NCBI GenBank assembly: GCA_017452335.1
Contig: JAFTMP010000050.1
Span: forward strand, 1 to 29,390
DNA length: 29,390 bases
Reading direction: 5' to 3'
Source of the DNA: Clostridia bacterium
Lineage (GTDB): Bacteria > Bacillota > Clostridia > Oscillospirales > CAG-272
The number at the start of each line of letters is the position of its first letter. Within the stretch, counting starts at the first letter, position 1. The notes under the pieces are model-generated. The model was not told where the DNA came from. It saw nothing but the letters and a program-made list of their open reading frames with translations, and searched no databases. The position numbers were made by a program, and so were the translations under genes. Below are positions 7,369 to 14,792 of this stretch, in pieces.

Positions 7369-7544
7369 AACGGACACGCTCCCCTATTGTTTTGAAAACC
7401 GCAATCGGAATTCCATTGCGGTTTTCCCATTAGCTTGCATTTCCTTTGAAGGTATCTTTTGCACACTCTTTTTACAAGGGCGCAAAGAACAAGAACCGTC
7501 AATACCACCAATATGGCAATCAAAATATGCATACCGTTCTTCAT
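7365..7544 (-). CDS. Small cysteine-containing single-pass membrane protein
   Basis: 59 aa from ATG 7544, 7 nt after a full AAAGGAGG Shine-Dalgarno (7559-7552). Residues 5-24 form one membrane helix (MHILIAILVVLTVLVLCALV). The rest is a basic, Cys-bearing tail with Cys at about 21, 28, 36, 48 and 57 (VCKRYLQRKCK, SDCGF, GACPL). Expected topology: N-out, basic tail in the cytoplasm. No family recognised. Size and Cys content loosely recall the small membrane peptides that accompany FeoB, but the Cys spacing differs, so I do not assign that. It overlaps the DUF2325 gene by 4 nt. A 12-bp inverted repeat lies inside its last third. A strong promoter, operator-like palindromes and strong ribosome site support a real gene. 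Confidence 0.75.
   Translation of the reverse strand: MKNGMHILIAILVVLTVLVLCALVKRVCKRYLQRKCKLMGKPQWNSDCGFQNNRGACPL
7394..7426 (-). terminator. Terminator- or attenuator-like hairpin inside the small gene
   Basis: GAAAACCGCAAT (7394-7405) is the exact reverse complement of ATTGCGGTTTTC (7415-7426), with a 9-nt loop. It lies entirely in the coding region, ending about 27 nt before the stop. On the minus strand the 3' arm ends in TTTTC rather than a long T-tract, so termination would be weak. Role as attenuator or RNA-stability element between the two genes is inference. Confidence 0.45.
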
Positions 7545-7562
7545 TTCACGTCCTCCTTTGCA

Positions 7563-7578
7563 GTTAGCACATGCTAAC
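7563..7578. promoter_or_regulatory. Operator-like palindrome 2 (leader)
   Basis: GTTAGCACATGCTAAC: 7-bp perfect arms (GTTAGCA/TGCTAAC) around a 2-bp centre. It sits in the leader just upstream of the Shine-Dalgarno of the 59-aa gene and shares the TTAGC-N4-GCTAA core with the site at 7604-7619. Confidence 0.65.
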
Positions 7579-7603
7579 TCTTTGATTTTAGGAAGCAACC
7601 GCA

Positions 7604-7619
7604 ATTAGCGGCTGCTAAC
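7604..7619. promoter_or_regulatory. Operator-like palindrome 1 (transcription start)
   Basis: ATTAGCGGCTGCTAAC: TTAGC-N4-GCTAA with perfect 5-bp arms, covering the predicted start of transcription. Its centre is 41 bp, about four helical turns, from the centre of palindrome 2. The same segment overlaps a GC-rich RNA stem, GCAGCCGC/GCGGTTGC on the minus strand (7595-7615). Confidence 0.65.
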
Positions 7620-7626
7620 CATCTGT

Positions 7627-7655
7627 AGTATACTACAAAAAAGGACAGTTGTCAA
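7627..7655 (-). promoter_or_regulatory. Consensus promoter of the small-protein/DUF2325 operon
   Basis: On the minus strand TTGACA (7655-7650), 17-nt spacer, TATACT (7632-7627). It begins 22 bp after the stop of the nucleotidyltransferase gene, and no terminator hairpin separates them, so capsule-operon read-through could also enter this unit. Confidence 0.82.
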
Positions 7656-7676
7656 TAGTTTTTTGAATAGAAAAAT

Positions 7677-8849
7677 CTACTTTTGCGACAATTCTAAATT
7701 TTTACGGAGCGCCGTTAAACGATTTGCCTTGGCAGAGTCGAGGCTTGTGCTGGATCGCATCACCTGCACAGCGATCGTTCTGTGCTTTCCAAATGCGATG
7801 CGAAACCACCGATAAACCGTAAAAACAGGAAACAACACGGGCCATTTTTCAAGAACAGGAAAGCGTCCCTTTAAATTCTTGTAGGGCATAAACACTTGCC
7901 GCATAAGATAACCGACGCGCCCGCCTTTAAAATCTCCACTCTGACCCATTGCAACGCTATTCTCAACAGTACCATAAAGTCCTGCACCAAGGATGTACGC
8001 TTCCATTTCCAGGGTAAGATCGCTGTGCGCCCTTCCCTCAAACCAAACATCCGCAAGAGCAAATAGCTCGCGGGCAAAGGTTTGAAGCTCTGCGGCAGAG
8101 AGCAATTCGCTCAGCAGATTCTCATTATAAGCACTTTGCTTCTTTAAAAGCCACAGATCCAGCACAAACCGAATTCCACAGCCGCCATTTATGAAATGGT
8201 ACGCCGCATGTGCAATCAAATGAAATAACAGATACTCAATTGTTTGTTCATATCTGCACGGCGATTGCTCTGTTGGATACGCATATTCCCACACGCGGGA
8301 AAGCACTGCATCCATCGGTTCCAAGTCTTCTTTGATGTTATAGTGAAGTTCTAAATGGACACCGCTTTCCGAAAAAACATGCACGTCGTGAAATGTTTTT
8401 CCGCCTTCCGTTTTATAGTGCAGCTCCGACGAAAGAACGTCCAAAGCGCGCGTCAATTGCTCTTCCTTCACAAGAATATCAATATCGCAACTGGTTCTCA
8501 TCCAGGGTTCGGGATAAAATTTGCGCAAAACAGCACCTTTGAGGGGCATATAGGCGATCTTTTCACGATCAAAGAGAGCGCAAATGCGCAAATATTCATA
8601 ATTCAAACGCTCAAAGCGGTAAATTGCCAGCATTTGCTGTTTTGTAAAGCTCTTCGCTGTTTCTCCCGCGTCAAGCAACCCTGCATGCCGAAGTGCCTTG
8701 CCCACTAAATGGGATAGATCGTGCGCCTTGGAAAGAGCGTAGAGCTTTTGAAGCAACTCCGCGTCAAGGTCTTCCCTTTTAAACTCTATTTTTTGATCCG
8801 ATAGCTCGAATCGCAAAACAGAAAAGAGAATCTCTGCTTCATTTTTCAA
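7677..8849 (-). CDS. Nucleotidyltransferase family protein (NTP_transf_5)
   Basis: 390 aa from the TTG at 8849, chosen because a full AAAGGAGG (8865-8858) lies 8 nt before it; an ATG at 8885 has no good ribosome site. The nucleotidyltransferase-like core is LKGAVLRKFYPEPWMRTSCDIDILV (about residues 103-127): the K-G, R-x-S and the D-x-D pair (about Asp122/Asp124), the metal ligands of the polymerase-beta fold, are intact. A helical region follows with YLLFHLIAHAAYHFINGGCGIRFVLD, typical of this family. Such proteins often sit at the ends of surface-polysaccharide or natural-product clusters, but substrates are not established. It is the last gene of the capsule operon, 54 nt after capG. Transfer of a nucleotidyl or phosphate-linked group onto the polymer or a precursor is a guess. 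Confidence 0.82.
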   Translation of the reverse strand: MKNEAEILFSVLRFELSDQKIEFKREDLDAELLQKLYALSKAHDLSHLVGKALRHAGLLDAGETAKSFTKQQMLAIYRFERLNYEYLRICALFDREKIAYMPLKGAVLRKFYPEPWMRTSCDIDILVKEEQLTRALDVLSSELHYKTEGGKTFHDVHVFSESGVHLELHYNIKEDLEPMDAVLSRVWEYAYPTEQSPCRYEQTIEYLLFHLIAHAAYHFINGGCGIRFVLDLWLLKKQSAYNENLLSELLSAAELQTFARELFALADVWFEGRAHSDLTLEMEAYILGAGLYGTVENSVAMGQSGDFKGGRVGYLMRQVFMPYKNLKGRFPVLEKWPVLFPVFTVYRWFRIAFGKHRTIAVQVMRSSTSLDSAKANRLTALRKNLELSQK

Positions 8850-8903
8850 AATCCCCGCCTCCTTTCCAGACGATAAAGCGATCATTTTACGCTTTATCCA
8901 AAA

Positions 8904-10088
8904 TCAGAATTTTCTCCAAACCATTTTATTCACCACGCCGGTGTAAGATTGAATGATCTTTACAACCTTTGTGGAAACATTCTCTTCAACATACACAGGA
9001 ACAGGGATACCGTGATCGCCCTGTGCATTCATTGAAACTGCCGTGTCAACAGCTTGAAGCAAACTATGCTCGTCAATTCCTGCCAAAATAAAGCATGCCT
9101 TATCCAACGCCTCGGGTCTTTCGGTGGAGGTACGGATGCAGATTGCCGGGAACGGCTTTCCAATGGAGGTAAAGAAGGAGCTTTCCTCGGGAAGCGTACC
9201 GCTATCAGACACCACCGCGAATGCATTCATCTGCAAGCAGTTGTAATCGTGGAATCCAAGAGGCTCCTGTCTGATCACTCTCTTATCAAGCACGAAGCCG
9301 CTCTTCTCAAGACGGTTACGGCTTCTGGGATGACAGGAATACAAAATCGGCATGTCATACTTTTCAGCCATTTTATTGATCGCGGTAAACAGACTGATAA
9401 AATTCTTTTCCGTATCAATATTCTCTTCTCTGTGTGCAGAAAGAAGAATGTACTTTCCCTTTTCAAGACCAAGGCGTTGATGTACATCACTTGCCTCAAT
9501 TTCTGCAAGATTATTGTGGAGCACCTCTGCCATGGGAGAACCCGTCACATACGTACGCTCTTTGGGCAGACCGCATTCATGAAGATATCTTCTTGCATGC
9601 TCGGAATAAGCCAAATTCACATCGGAAATGATATCGACGATTCGTCTGTTCGTTTCCTCGGGCAGGCATTCATCCTTACAACGGTTTCCTGCTTCCATGT
9701 GGAAGATGGGAATATGCAATCTCTTTGCCGCAATGGCAGAAAGACACGAGTTGGTATCTCCCAAAATCAGCAGGGCATCCGGTTTGATCTGATTCATCAG
9801 CTTGTAGGAGCAGTTGATGATGTTACCTACAGTAGCACCCAAGTCGTCACCAACCGCATCCATGTACACCTCGGGATCAGCGAGCTTTAAATCCTTAAAA
9901 AATACACCGTTTAAATTATAGTCATAATTCTGTCCGGTATGTGCCAGCACGCAATCAAAATAGTTGCGGCACTTGTTGATGACAGCCGCCAGTCTGATGA
10001 TCTCAGGACGTGTTCCCACAATGATCAACAACTTCAACCGTCCGTCATTTTTAAACTGCACATCGGAATAATCTAATTTAATGTCCAT
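8904..10088 (-). CDS. capG: UDP-N-acetyl-L-talosamine (pneumosamine) 2-epimerase, CapG/FnlC type
   Basis: Third enzyme of UDP-N-acetyl-L-fucosamine synthesis: C2 epimerisation of the UDP-L-talo intermediate made by CapF. It is a 394-aa GT-B-like 2-epimerase with VGTRPEIIRLAAV near residue 25, HTGQNYDYNLNGVFF, LGDTNSCLSA, FHMEAGNRC, PEETNRRIVDIISD, SAHREENIDTEKN and SDSGTLPEESS. The variants GNRCKDE and the tail SYTGVVNKMVWRKF fit the FnlC/WbjD/CapG branch better than the MnaA/WecB branch that acts on UDP-GlcNAc. It starts at ATG 10088 with GGAG upstream and overlaps the preceding acetyltransferase gene by 11 nt. The presence of capE and capF just upstream settles the role. Confidence 0.9.
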   Translation of the reverse strand: MDIKLDYSDVQFKNDGRLKLLIIVGTRPEIIRLAAVINKCRNYFDCVLAHTGQNYDYNLNGVFFKDLKLADPEVYMDAVGDDLGATVGNIINCSYKLMNQIKPDALLILGDTNSCLSAIAAKRLHIPIFHMEAGNRCKDECLPEETNRRIVDIISDVNLAYSEHARRYLHECGLPKERTYVTGSPMAEVLHNNLAEIEASDVHQRLGLEKGKYILLSAHREENIDTEKNFISLFTAINKMAEKYDMPILYSCHPRSRNRLEKSGFVLDKRVIRQEPLGFHDYNCLQMNAFAVVSDSGTLPEESSFFTSIGKPFPAICIRTSTERPEALDKACFILAGIDEHSLLQAVDTAVSMNAQGDHGIPVPVYVEENVSTKVVKIIQSYTGVVNKMVWRKF

Positions 10089-10617
10089 TGTCCTTTTCTC
10101 CGTTCAATGAATACTTTCTGTTTTCAACTACTTCTCCCGCCTCAATCTTCATAAATGCAGGAATTCTGTTTTCTGCTTTTATAATTGCACCAAGACATAC
10201 ATGTACACCCTTTTCGACAATGCAATCGTGATCTACAATGGCGTTACAATTGACGATACATCCCTTTTCGATTACCGTACCGGTATTGACAATTGCTCCG
10301 GGAAGAACTGCAACACCCGCTTTTATTTGTGCTTGTGGACTAATATAGGCAGTTGGATGGATCAAAACAGCTATATTCGCGCCTGCCTGCTCCAACTTCT
10401 CGATGTACTCCATCCTTATGGAATTATTACCAAAAGCAGGATAAAAGTCTGTATCATCCGCAATGAATTTCTGATAATCGGAGCATTTCCCAATCACATC
10501 CTCACCAATTGCATGATCGTCAAGAAAATAAATCTCTTGATGATCTCCGATCTGCCGGGCTACATCCTTTACCATACGCCCATATCCGCCGGCACCAAGA
10601 ATAACCAACTTCTTCAT
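10078..10617 (-). CDS. NeuD/PglD-like hexapeptide-repeat acyltransferase, short form
   Basis: 179-aa sugar O- or N-acetyltransferase of the NeuD/PglD family. Residues 1-90 form the Rossmann-like substrate domain (KKLVILGAGGYGRMVKDVARQ at the start). The left-handed beta-helix follows (HPTAYISPQAQIKAGVAVLP, GTVIEKGCIVNCNAIVDHDCIVEKGVHVCLGAIIK), with the catalytic-type His in VDHDC. Family members usually run to about 200-215 residues with extra turns (GGVTIG...); here the helix stops early, with AENRIPAFMKIEAGEVVENRKY instead. It has a GGAG ribosome site 8 nt upstream, begins 5 nt after capF and overlaps capG by 11 nt, an unusual insertion into the FucNAc gene set. It may acetylate a sugar of the repeat unit; whether the shortened form is active cannot be told. 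Confidence 0.82.
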   Translation of the reverse strand: MKKLVILGAGGYGRMVKDVARQIGDHQEIYFLDDHAIGEDVIGKCSDYQKFIADDTDFYPAFGNNSIRMEYIEKLEQAGANIAVLIHPTAYISPQAQIKAGVAVLPGAIVNTGTVIEKGCIVNCNAIVDHDCIVEKGVHVCLGAIIKAENRIPAFMKIEAGEVVENRKYSLNGEKDNGH

Positions 10618-10622
10618 CGTAA

Positions 10623-11822
10623 TTACTCCACTACCTCAAAAAAAGTATCGGGCTTTTTAGGATCAAAGCATTCATTTGCCCACATGACCGTCACCAGATC
10701 TTCCGTTTCGGAAAGATTGATAATATTGTGGGTATATCCGGGCAACATGTGAATTGCCTCAATCTTCTCTCCGGAAACCTCGAAATTCAGCACCTCATCA
10801 CTGCCGATCTTTCGTTCTTGAATCAGTCCATGACCGGAAACCACAATAAAAAACTCCCATTTCGTATTGTGCCAGTGCTGTCCCTTGGTAATACCGGGCT
10901 TTGAGATGTTCACACTGATCTGACCGCATTTCTCACTACGCAACAGCTCCGTAAAGGAACCTCTTGCATCTACATTCATTTTTAAAGGAAAGCTTACCTT
11001 TTCCCGGGGCAAATAGGAAAGATAAGTGCTGTAAAGCTTCTTTGCAAAGCTGTTATAGGGAATTTCGGGCATGGTCAATGTTTCGGGCTGTGCCTTAAAA
11101 GACTCCAGCAGTGCTACAATTTCGCCAAGGGTCACCTTATGGGTAATCGGCGCGGCACAGTATGCCCCGTCTTGACAAAGCACGGTATCAATGCCGTCAA
11201 AGGTACAACGGTGCTCCTTGCTTTCCAATGCGCAAATCATTTCATCCACCAAATCATCAATGTATAAAAGCTCCAACTGTACAGAAGGATCATTCACAGT
11301 GATAGGCAAATCGTTTGCAATATTGTTGCAGAAGGTCGCTACCGCACTGTTGTAGTTGGGTCTGCACCACTTACCAAACAAGTTGGGGAAACGATAAACC
11401 AGTACTTTGGCGCCGGTTTCCTCACCATACGCAAAAATCAACTCTTCCCCTGCCTTCTTGCTTCTGCCGTAATCGCTGTCGTAACGACCGATGCAGGTTG
11501 CCTGAATAGACGAAGAGATCATCACGGGACAAGTGTTGTTATATTTTTTTAGTGTATCAAGCAGCTTACTTGCAAAGCCAAAATTGCCCTGCATAAACTC
11601 CTCGGGATTCTGCGGACGATTCACCCCCGCCAAATTGAACACAAAATCTGCCTTTTGACAATAACGATCCAATTCTTCAGCCGTAGAATCAAGATCATAG
11701 CAATAGATCTCTTCAATCTGCAAATTGGGGTGCGTCTTATCCTTGCCGTCCCGAATGTTTTTTAGAGCCTCTACAAGATTTTTGCCCACAAAGCCCTTGG
11801 CGCCCGTAATAAGAACTTTCAT
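10623..11822 (-). CDS. capF: Bifunctional UDP-sugar 3-epimerase/4-reductase, CapF type (SDR + cupin)
   Basis: Second step to UDP-N-acetyl-L-fucosamine: a C-terminal cupin epimerises at C3 and an N-terminal SDR domain reduces the 4-keto group, giving UDP-N-acetyl-L-talosamine. 399 aa. The SDR has GAKGFVG at 7-13 and YGRSK (Tyr118, Lys122). The cupin, about 283-399, has QHWHNTKWEFF (His316, His318, Glu323) and PGYTHNIINL (His365), matching the zinc-site His/Glu set of CapF. It is slightly longer than the roughly 370 aa of S. aureus CapF. It starts at an ATG with GAGAGGGA 6 nt upstream, 27 nt after capE. Cytoplasmic, NADPH-dependent by family. Confidence 0.92.
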   Translation of the reverse strand: MKVLITGAKGFVGKNLVEALKNIRDGKDKTHPNLQIEEIYCYDLDSTAEELDRYCQKADFVFNLAGVNRPQNPEEFMQGNFGFASKLLDTLKKYNNTCPVMISSSIQATCIGRYDSDYGRSKKAGEELIFAYGEETGAKVLVYRFPNLFGKWCRPNYNSAVATFCNNIANDLPITVNDPSVQLELLYIDDLVDEMICALESKEHRCTFDGIDTVLCQDGAYCAAPITHKVTLGEIVALLESFKAQPETLTMPEIPYNSFAKKLYSTYLSYLPREKVSFPLKMNVDARGSFTELLRSEKCGQISVNISKPGITKGQHWHNTKWEFFIVVSGHGLIQERKIGSDEVLNFEVSGEKIEAIHMLPGYTHNIINLSETEDLVTVMWANECFDPKKPDTFFEVVE

Positions 11823-11849
11823 AAGGTGTCCCTCTCTTCTTTTTCTGAA

Positions 11850-12902
11850 TTAGTATGCAATACCCATTGCATCCAGCTCATCGCGGATGTATTGCAGAGT
11901 CAACAGCTTTTCTTTTACCTGTTCTACAGTCAAAAGCTCTGTATTGTGAGAATTAAACTCAGTGAGAGGATTGCGGTCCGTATCGCCGCTATTGAAATAC
12001 TTATCGTAATTGAGTCCTCTCTTGTCACTGGGAACGCGATAAAACTCGCCCATGTCAATTGCGTTGGCACATTCCTCGTTGGTGAGCAACGTTTCGTACA
12101 TCTTTTCACCATGACGAATACCGATCACCTTGATCTTCTCCTTGTCACCGCCAAACAGTTCACATACCGCCTCAGCTTGGGTCTTGATGGTACAAGCAGG
12201 TGCCTTCTGAACCAGAATATCTCCGCTCACACCATTTTCAAAAGCAAAGAGAACCAAATCCACCGCCTCATCCAAGGACATGATAAAACGAGTCATGGTA
12301 GGATCGGTAATGGTGATGGGGTTTCCTGCCTTGATCTGATCGATCCACAGCGGAATAACGGAGCCGCGGGAGCACATTACGTTGCCATAACGAGTGCAGC
12401 AGATCTTTGTCTTAGCAGGATCAACCGTTCTGGATTTTGCAACGATCACCTTCTCCATCATTGCTTTGGAAGTACCCATTGCATTCACGGGATACGCCGC
12501 CTTATCGGTAGACAAACAAACGATATTCTTCACACCTGCTTCAATTGCGGCGGTCAGCACATTCTCAGTTCCCAGCACATTCGTCTTAACCGCTTCAATG
12601 GGAAAGAACTCACAGGAAGGAACCTGCTTGAGTGCTGCGGCATGGAAAATGTAATCCACACCATACATCGCATTCTTTACCGATGCAAGATCTCTCACAT
12701 CTCCGATATAAAACTTGATCTTGTCGGCAACCTCAGGCATCTTTGCCTGAAATTCATGACGCATATCATCTTGCTTTTTTTCGTCTCTGGAGAATACTCG
12801 GATCTCTCCAATATCGGTACGTAAAAATCTGTTCAGTACTGCGTTACCAAAACTACCGGTACCCCCGGTAATCATTAATGTTTTTCCTGCAAATAAACTC
12901 AT
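11850..12902 (-). CDS. capE: UDP-GlcNAc 4,6-dehydratase/5-epimerase, CapE type
   Basis: First step to UDP-N-acetyl-L-fucosamine: converts UDP-GlcNAc to the 4-keto-6-deoxy-L sugar. 350 aa from ATG 12902, 5 nt after GGAGG; a GTG 12 nt upstream is part of that ribosome site. SDR (Polysacc_synt_2) features: GGTGSFGNAV at 13-22, FSRDEKKQDDMRHEF, HAAALKQVP, and LSTDKAAYPVNAMGTSK in which the usual Tyr is Met142 with Lys146, as in CapE/FlaA1/PseB enzymes. Later stretches TRYGNVMCSRGS, TMTRFIMSLDEAV and GIRHGEKMYETLL are diagnostic. Directly followed by capF. A decayed acyltransferase fragment occupies the 411 bp upstream. Confidence 0.93.
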   Translation of the reverse strand: MSLFAGKTLMITGGTGSFGNAVLNRFLRTDIGEIRVFSRDEKKQDDMRHEFQAKMPEVADKIKFYIGDVRDLASVKNAMYGVDYIFHAAALKQVPSCEFFPIEAVKTNVLGTENVLTAAIEAGVKNIVCLSTDKAAYPVNAMGTSKAMMEKVIVAKSRTVDPAKTKICCTRYGNVMCSRGSVIPLWIDQIKAGNPITITDPTMTRFIMSLDEAVDLVLFAFENGVSGDILVQKAPACTIKTQAEAVCELFGGDKEKIKVIGIRHGEKMYETLLTNEECANAIDMGEFYRVPSDKRGLNYDKYFNSGDTDRNPLTEFNSHNTELLTVEQVKEKLLTLQYIRDELDAMGIAY

Positions 12903-13313
12903 TTTGACCTCCACTATTTTTATATTTATCGCTGAAAACTACTATTTCTACTTTTAGATTCTGTTGTTTAGACACGATCAATTTTTCTTTATATCGTTCA
13001 TCAATCAGCAACATCTTTTCGATAATCCAATAACAAAACCGATCACCTCTACACAATTTAAGGAAATATCTGCGTAGAGTCTTTAAAAACAAGGCTGAAG
13101 CAAAGACCGCAATTGCCACCACGGGAACCGAAATATTTCAAAAAGAAATAGATAAAACCTTTACTAAGCAAAGAGCGCCTATGGAAATATATCCAACTAC
13201 CCAAAACTCTTAGTTAAAGCCGGTGGAAACCGTTTTGAATAAGCTCCAATTATGTATAGGGTCAAAAACCATGCAATACTCATTCCTGTTACTTTCACAA
13301 TCGATTTCCATAC
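12903..13313 (-). pseudogene. Remnant of an acyltransferase-3 (OafA/WecH-like) membrane acyltransferase
   Basis: The 411 bp between wzx and capE hold no intact gene, but minus-strand conceptual translation gives acyltransferase-like pieces. From the wzx stop in the same frame: VKVTGMSIAWFLTLYIIGAY then SKRFPPALTKSFG and a TAG at 13199-13197. Shifting one frame: VVGYISIGALCLVKVLSISF, a TGA at 13140-13138, then NISVPVVAIAVFASALFLK. These recall the family pattern in which G-(Y/M)-S-I-x-WF-x-x-LY-x-IGAY is followed by a helix and by YNSP-x-VV-x-A-x-x-LFLxFK. The N-terminal two thirds and the conserved C-terminal end are absent. So I read it as a truncated, frameshifted O-acetyltransferase gene. 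Family assignment is by eye and moderately sure. Confidence 0.5.
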
Positions 13314-14762
13314 TTATTTTTTAATTAAACTCTTCAAATTAGGTAAATATTCTTTTCGAACAGAAGGGAACAACAGTAACACCCCAAAATAGATAACAAT
13401 ACAAATCAAGATACTTATAAGTTCACAAATCATGTTCAAATTTAAATTGATACATAAAACCCCAAATGCCGCCATAACCGTCGTAGCAATAATTGCCGGA
13501 AATAATTTCTGCAGTGTTTTCAAACACGAAATACCAAATAAGCGATACACCACTACACAATAGATGATCATTCCAACAATTCTTATAAGTGCTCGGCAGT
13601 AAGATAGACATTCAAAACTGATTTTTGCACTGATATATACAGCCGGTAAAATCACAAGAATCTGCAAAACTTGTATAATTACAGAAATTTTGGGCTTTCC
13701 TTTTGCAATCAACACATCGCCATTAAAAGAATTAAAGAGAATCGCGATAGAATTGATAAGGCCCCATATTCCCATTAAAGTTGCACCTTTGGACCAGGCA
13801 TCTCCCAAAGCCAAATGACACATTAAATCTTTATAAACAAACATACCAACGCCCATTGGAATCAAAATCAATCCTGATGTGGCAGAAAATTTATAAAACA
13901 ATTTTTTAAATCCTTGGTTATCGTCCTGTAGTTTGGAAAGAGAAGATAACAAAACGGGTACAACTGATGCTGAAATAACACCGGTAATTTGACCTACCAT
14001 ATTCATACTGGTCTTATAAATACCCAAATCTTCATTTGAAAGTAACTGGGTGACAATAAAAACATCCCCCCAATTAATAAGCCAAACAAAAAACGATTCC
14101 AGCATAGACCACATACTAAAAGAGAACATCTCTTTTAGTTTGGAAAAACTAAAATAAAGTGTGGGCTTCCATTTTAGTTTAATTGCCATTGAAAGCACCT
14201 GAACTACATTACTCGATATTGTTCCGATGATCAGCGCCCAATAATTGCGCGTCAAAATAGCAACAGGAATCGTCACTACAAAAGGAACCAGTAAAGTAAC
14301 AATCCTTAAAAAGAATATAGCTTTAAAGTCCATATCTCTTTTTAGTTTTGCGCTTTGTATACTAAAAAAGCCATGTAAAGGAAGATTAACGCACGCGACG
14401 ATCACTGCTAAATGCTTACCGGGACATCCAACAAGCGCGGCAATCGGCTTGGAAAAAATGCTTATCACCAGCCATATTAACATGGTTAAAACAAAATTTG
14501 TCCAAAAGGCAATATTGATGATCTTGTGTATTTCATCATCATCTTTTGTCTTATGCTGTACGATATATTTGTTAAAACCGGCATCAGCAAACAACTCACA
14601 AAATGAAAGAACCATATTTACTGATGCGATAACGCCATACACAGAAGGAGCCAATATCCTCGCAAGGATCATACTACTTACAGGGGCTGCAAGCTTTGCA
14701 ATAATCTCTCCGAGAAAAGACCACTTTGTAGCCTTTATAATTGTTTTTTCAGACAAATTCAT
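13314..14762 (-). CDS. wzx: Wzx-type polysaccharide flippase
   Basis: 482-aa polytopic membrane protein of the MOP/PST superfamily that flips undecaprenyl-diphosphate-linked repeat units across the membrane. It opens with the typical amphipathic lead TIIKATKWSFLGEIIAKLAAP, then SMILARILAPSVYGVIASVN and FADAGFNKYIVQHK, all characteristic of PST flippases. About 12-14 hydrophobic segments continue to the end (LLFPSVRKEYLPNLKSLIKK). AT-rich with codons unlike capE/capF, as is common for wzx. The ribosome site is weak (AAAAGAT before ATG). Its stop is followed without interruption by the acyltransferase remnant, in the same frame. Confidence 0.88.
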   Translation of the reverse strand: MNLSEKTIIKATKWSFLGEIIAKLAAPVSSMILARILAPSVYGVIASVNMVLSFCELFADAGFNKYIVQHKTKDDDEIHKIINIAFWTNFVLTMLIWLVISIFSKPIAALVGCPGKHLAVIVACVNLPLHGFFSIQSAKLKRDMDFKAIFFLRIVTLLVPFVVTIPVAILTRNYWALIIGTISSNVVQVLSMAIKLKWKPTLYFSFSKLKEMFSFSMWSMLESFFVWLINWGDVFIVTQLLSNEDLGIYKTSMNMVGQITGVISASVVPVLLSSLSKLQDDNQGFKKLFYKFSATSGLILIPMGVGMFVYKDLMCHLALGDAWSKGATLMGIWGLINSIAILFNSFNGDVLIAKGKPKISVIIQVLQILVILPAVYISAKISFECLSYCRALIRIVGMIIYCVVVYRLFGISCLKTLQKLFPAIIATTVMAAFGVLCINLNLNMICELISILICIVIYFGVLLLFPSVRKEYLPNLKSLIKK

Positions 14763-14792
14763 ATCTTTTTCGATTCTTTAAATATACAACTT

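Noticed and set aside
9054..9890. A 278-codon open frame antisense to capG
   Set aside because: Shadow of capG, no promoter or ribosome site on that strand.
11826..12824. A 332-codon open frame antisense to capE
   Set aside because: Shadow frame opposite a well-conserved SDR enzyme; low-complexity His/Cys/Leu composition is typical of antisense translation.
12853..13122. An 89-codon frame ending inside capE, as an independent small gene
   Set aside because: It runs past the capE start and ribosome site, and its hydrophobic part is better explained as the last piece of the acyltransferase remnant.
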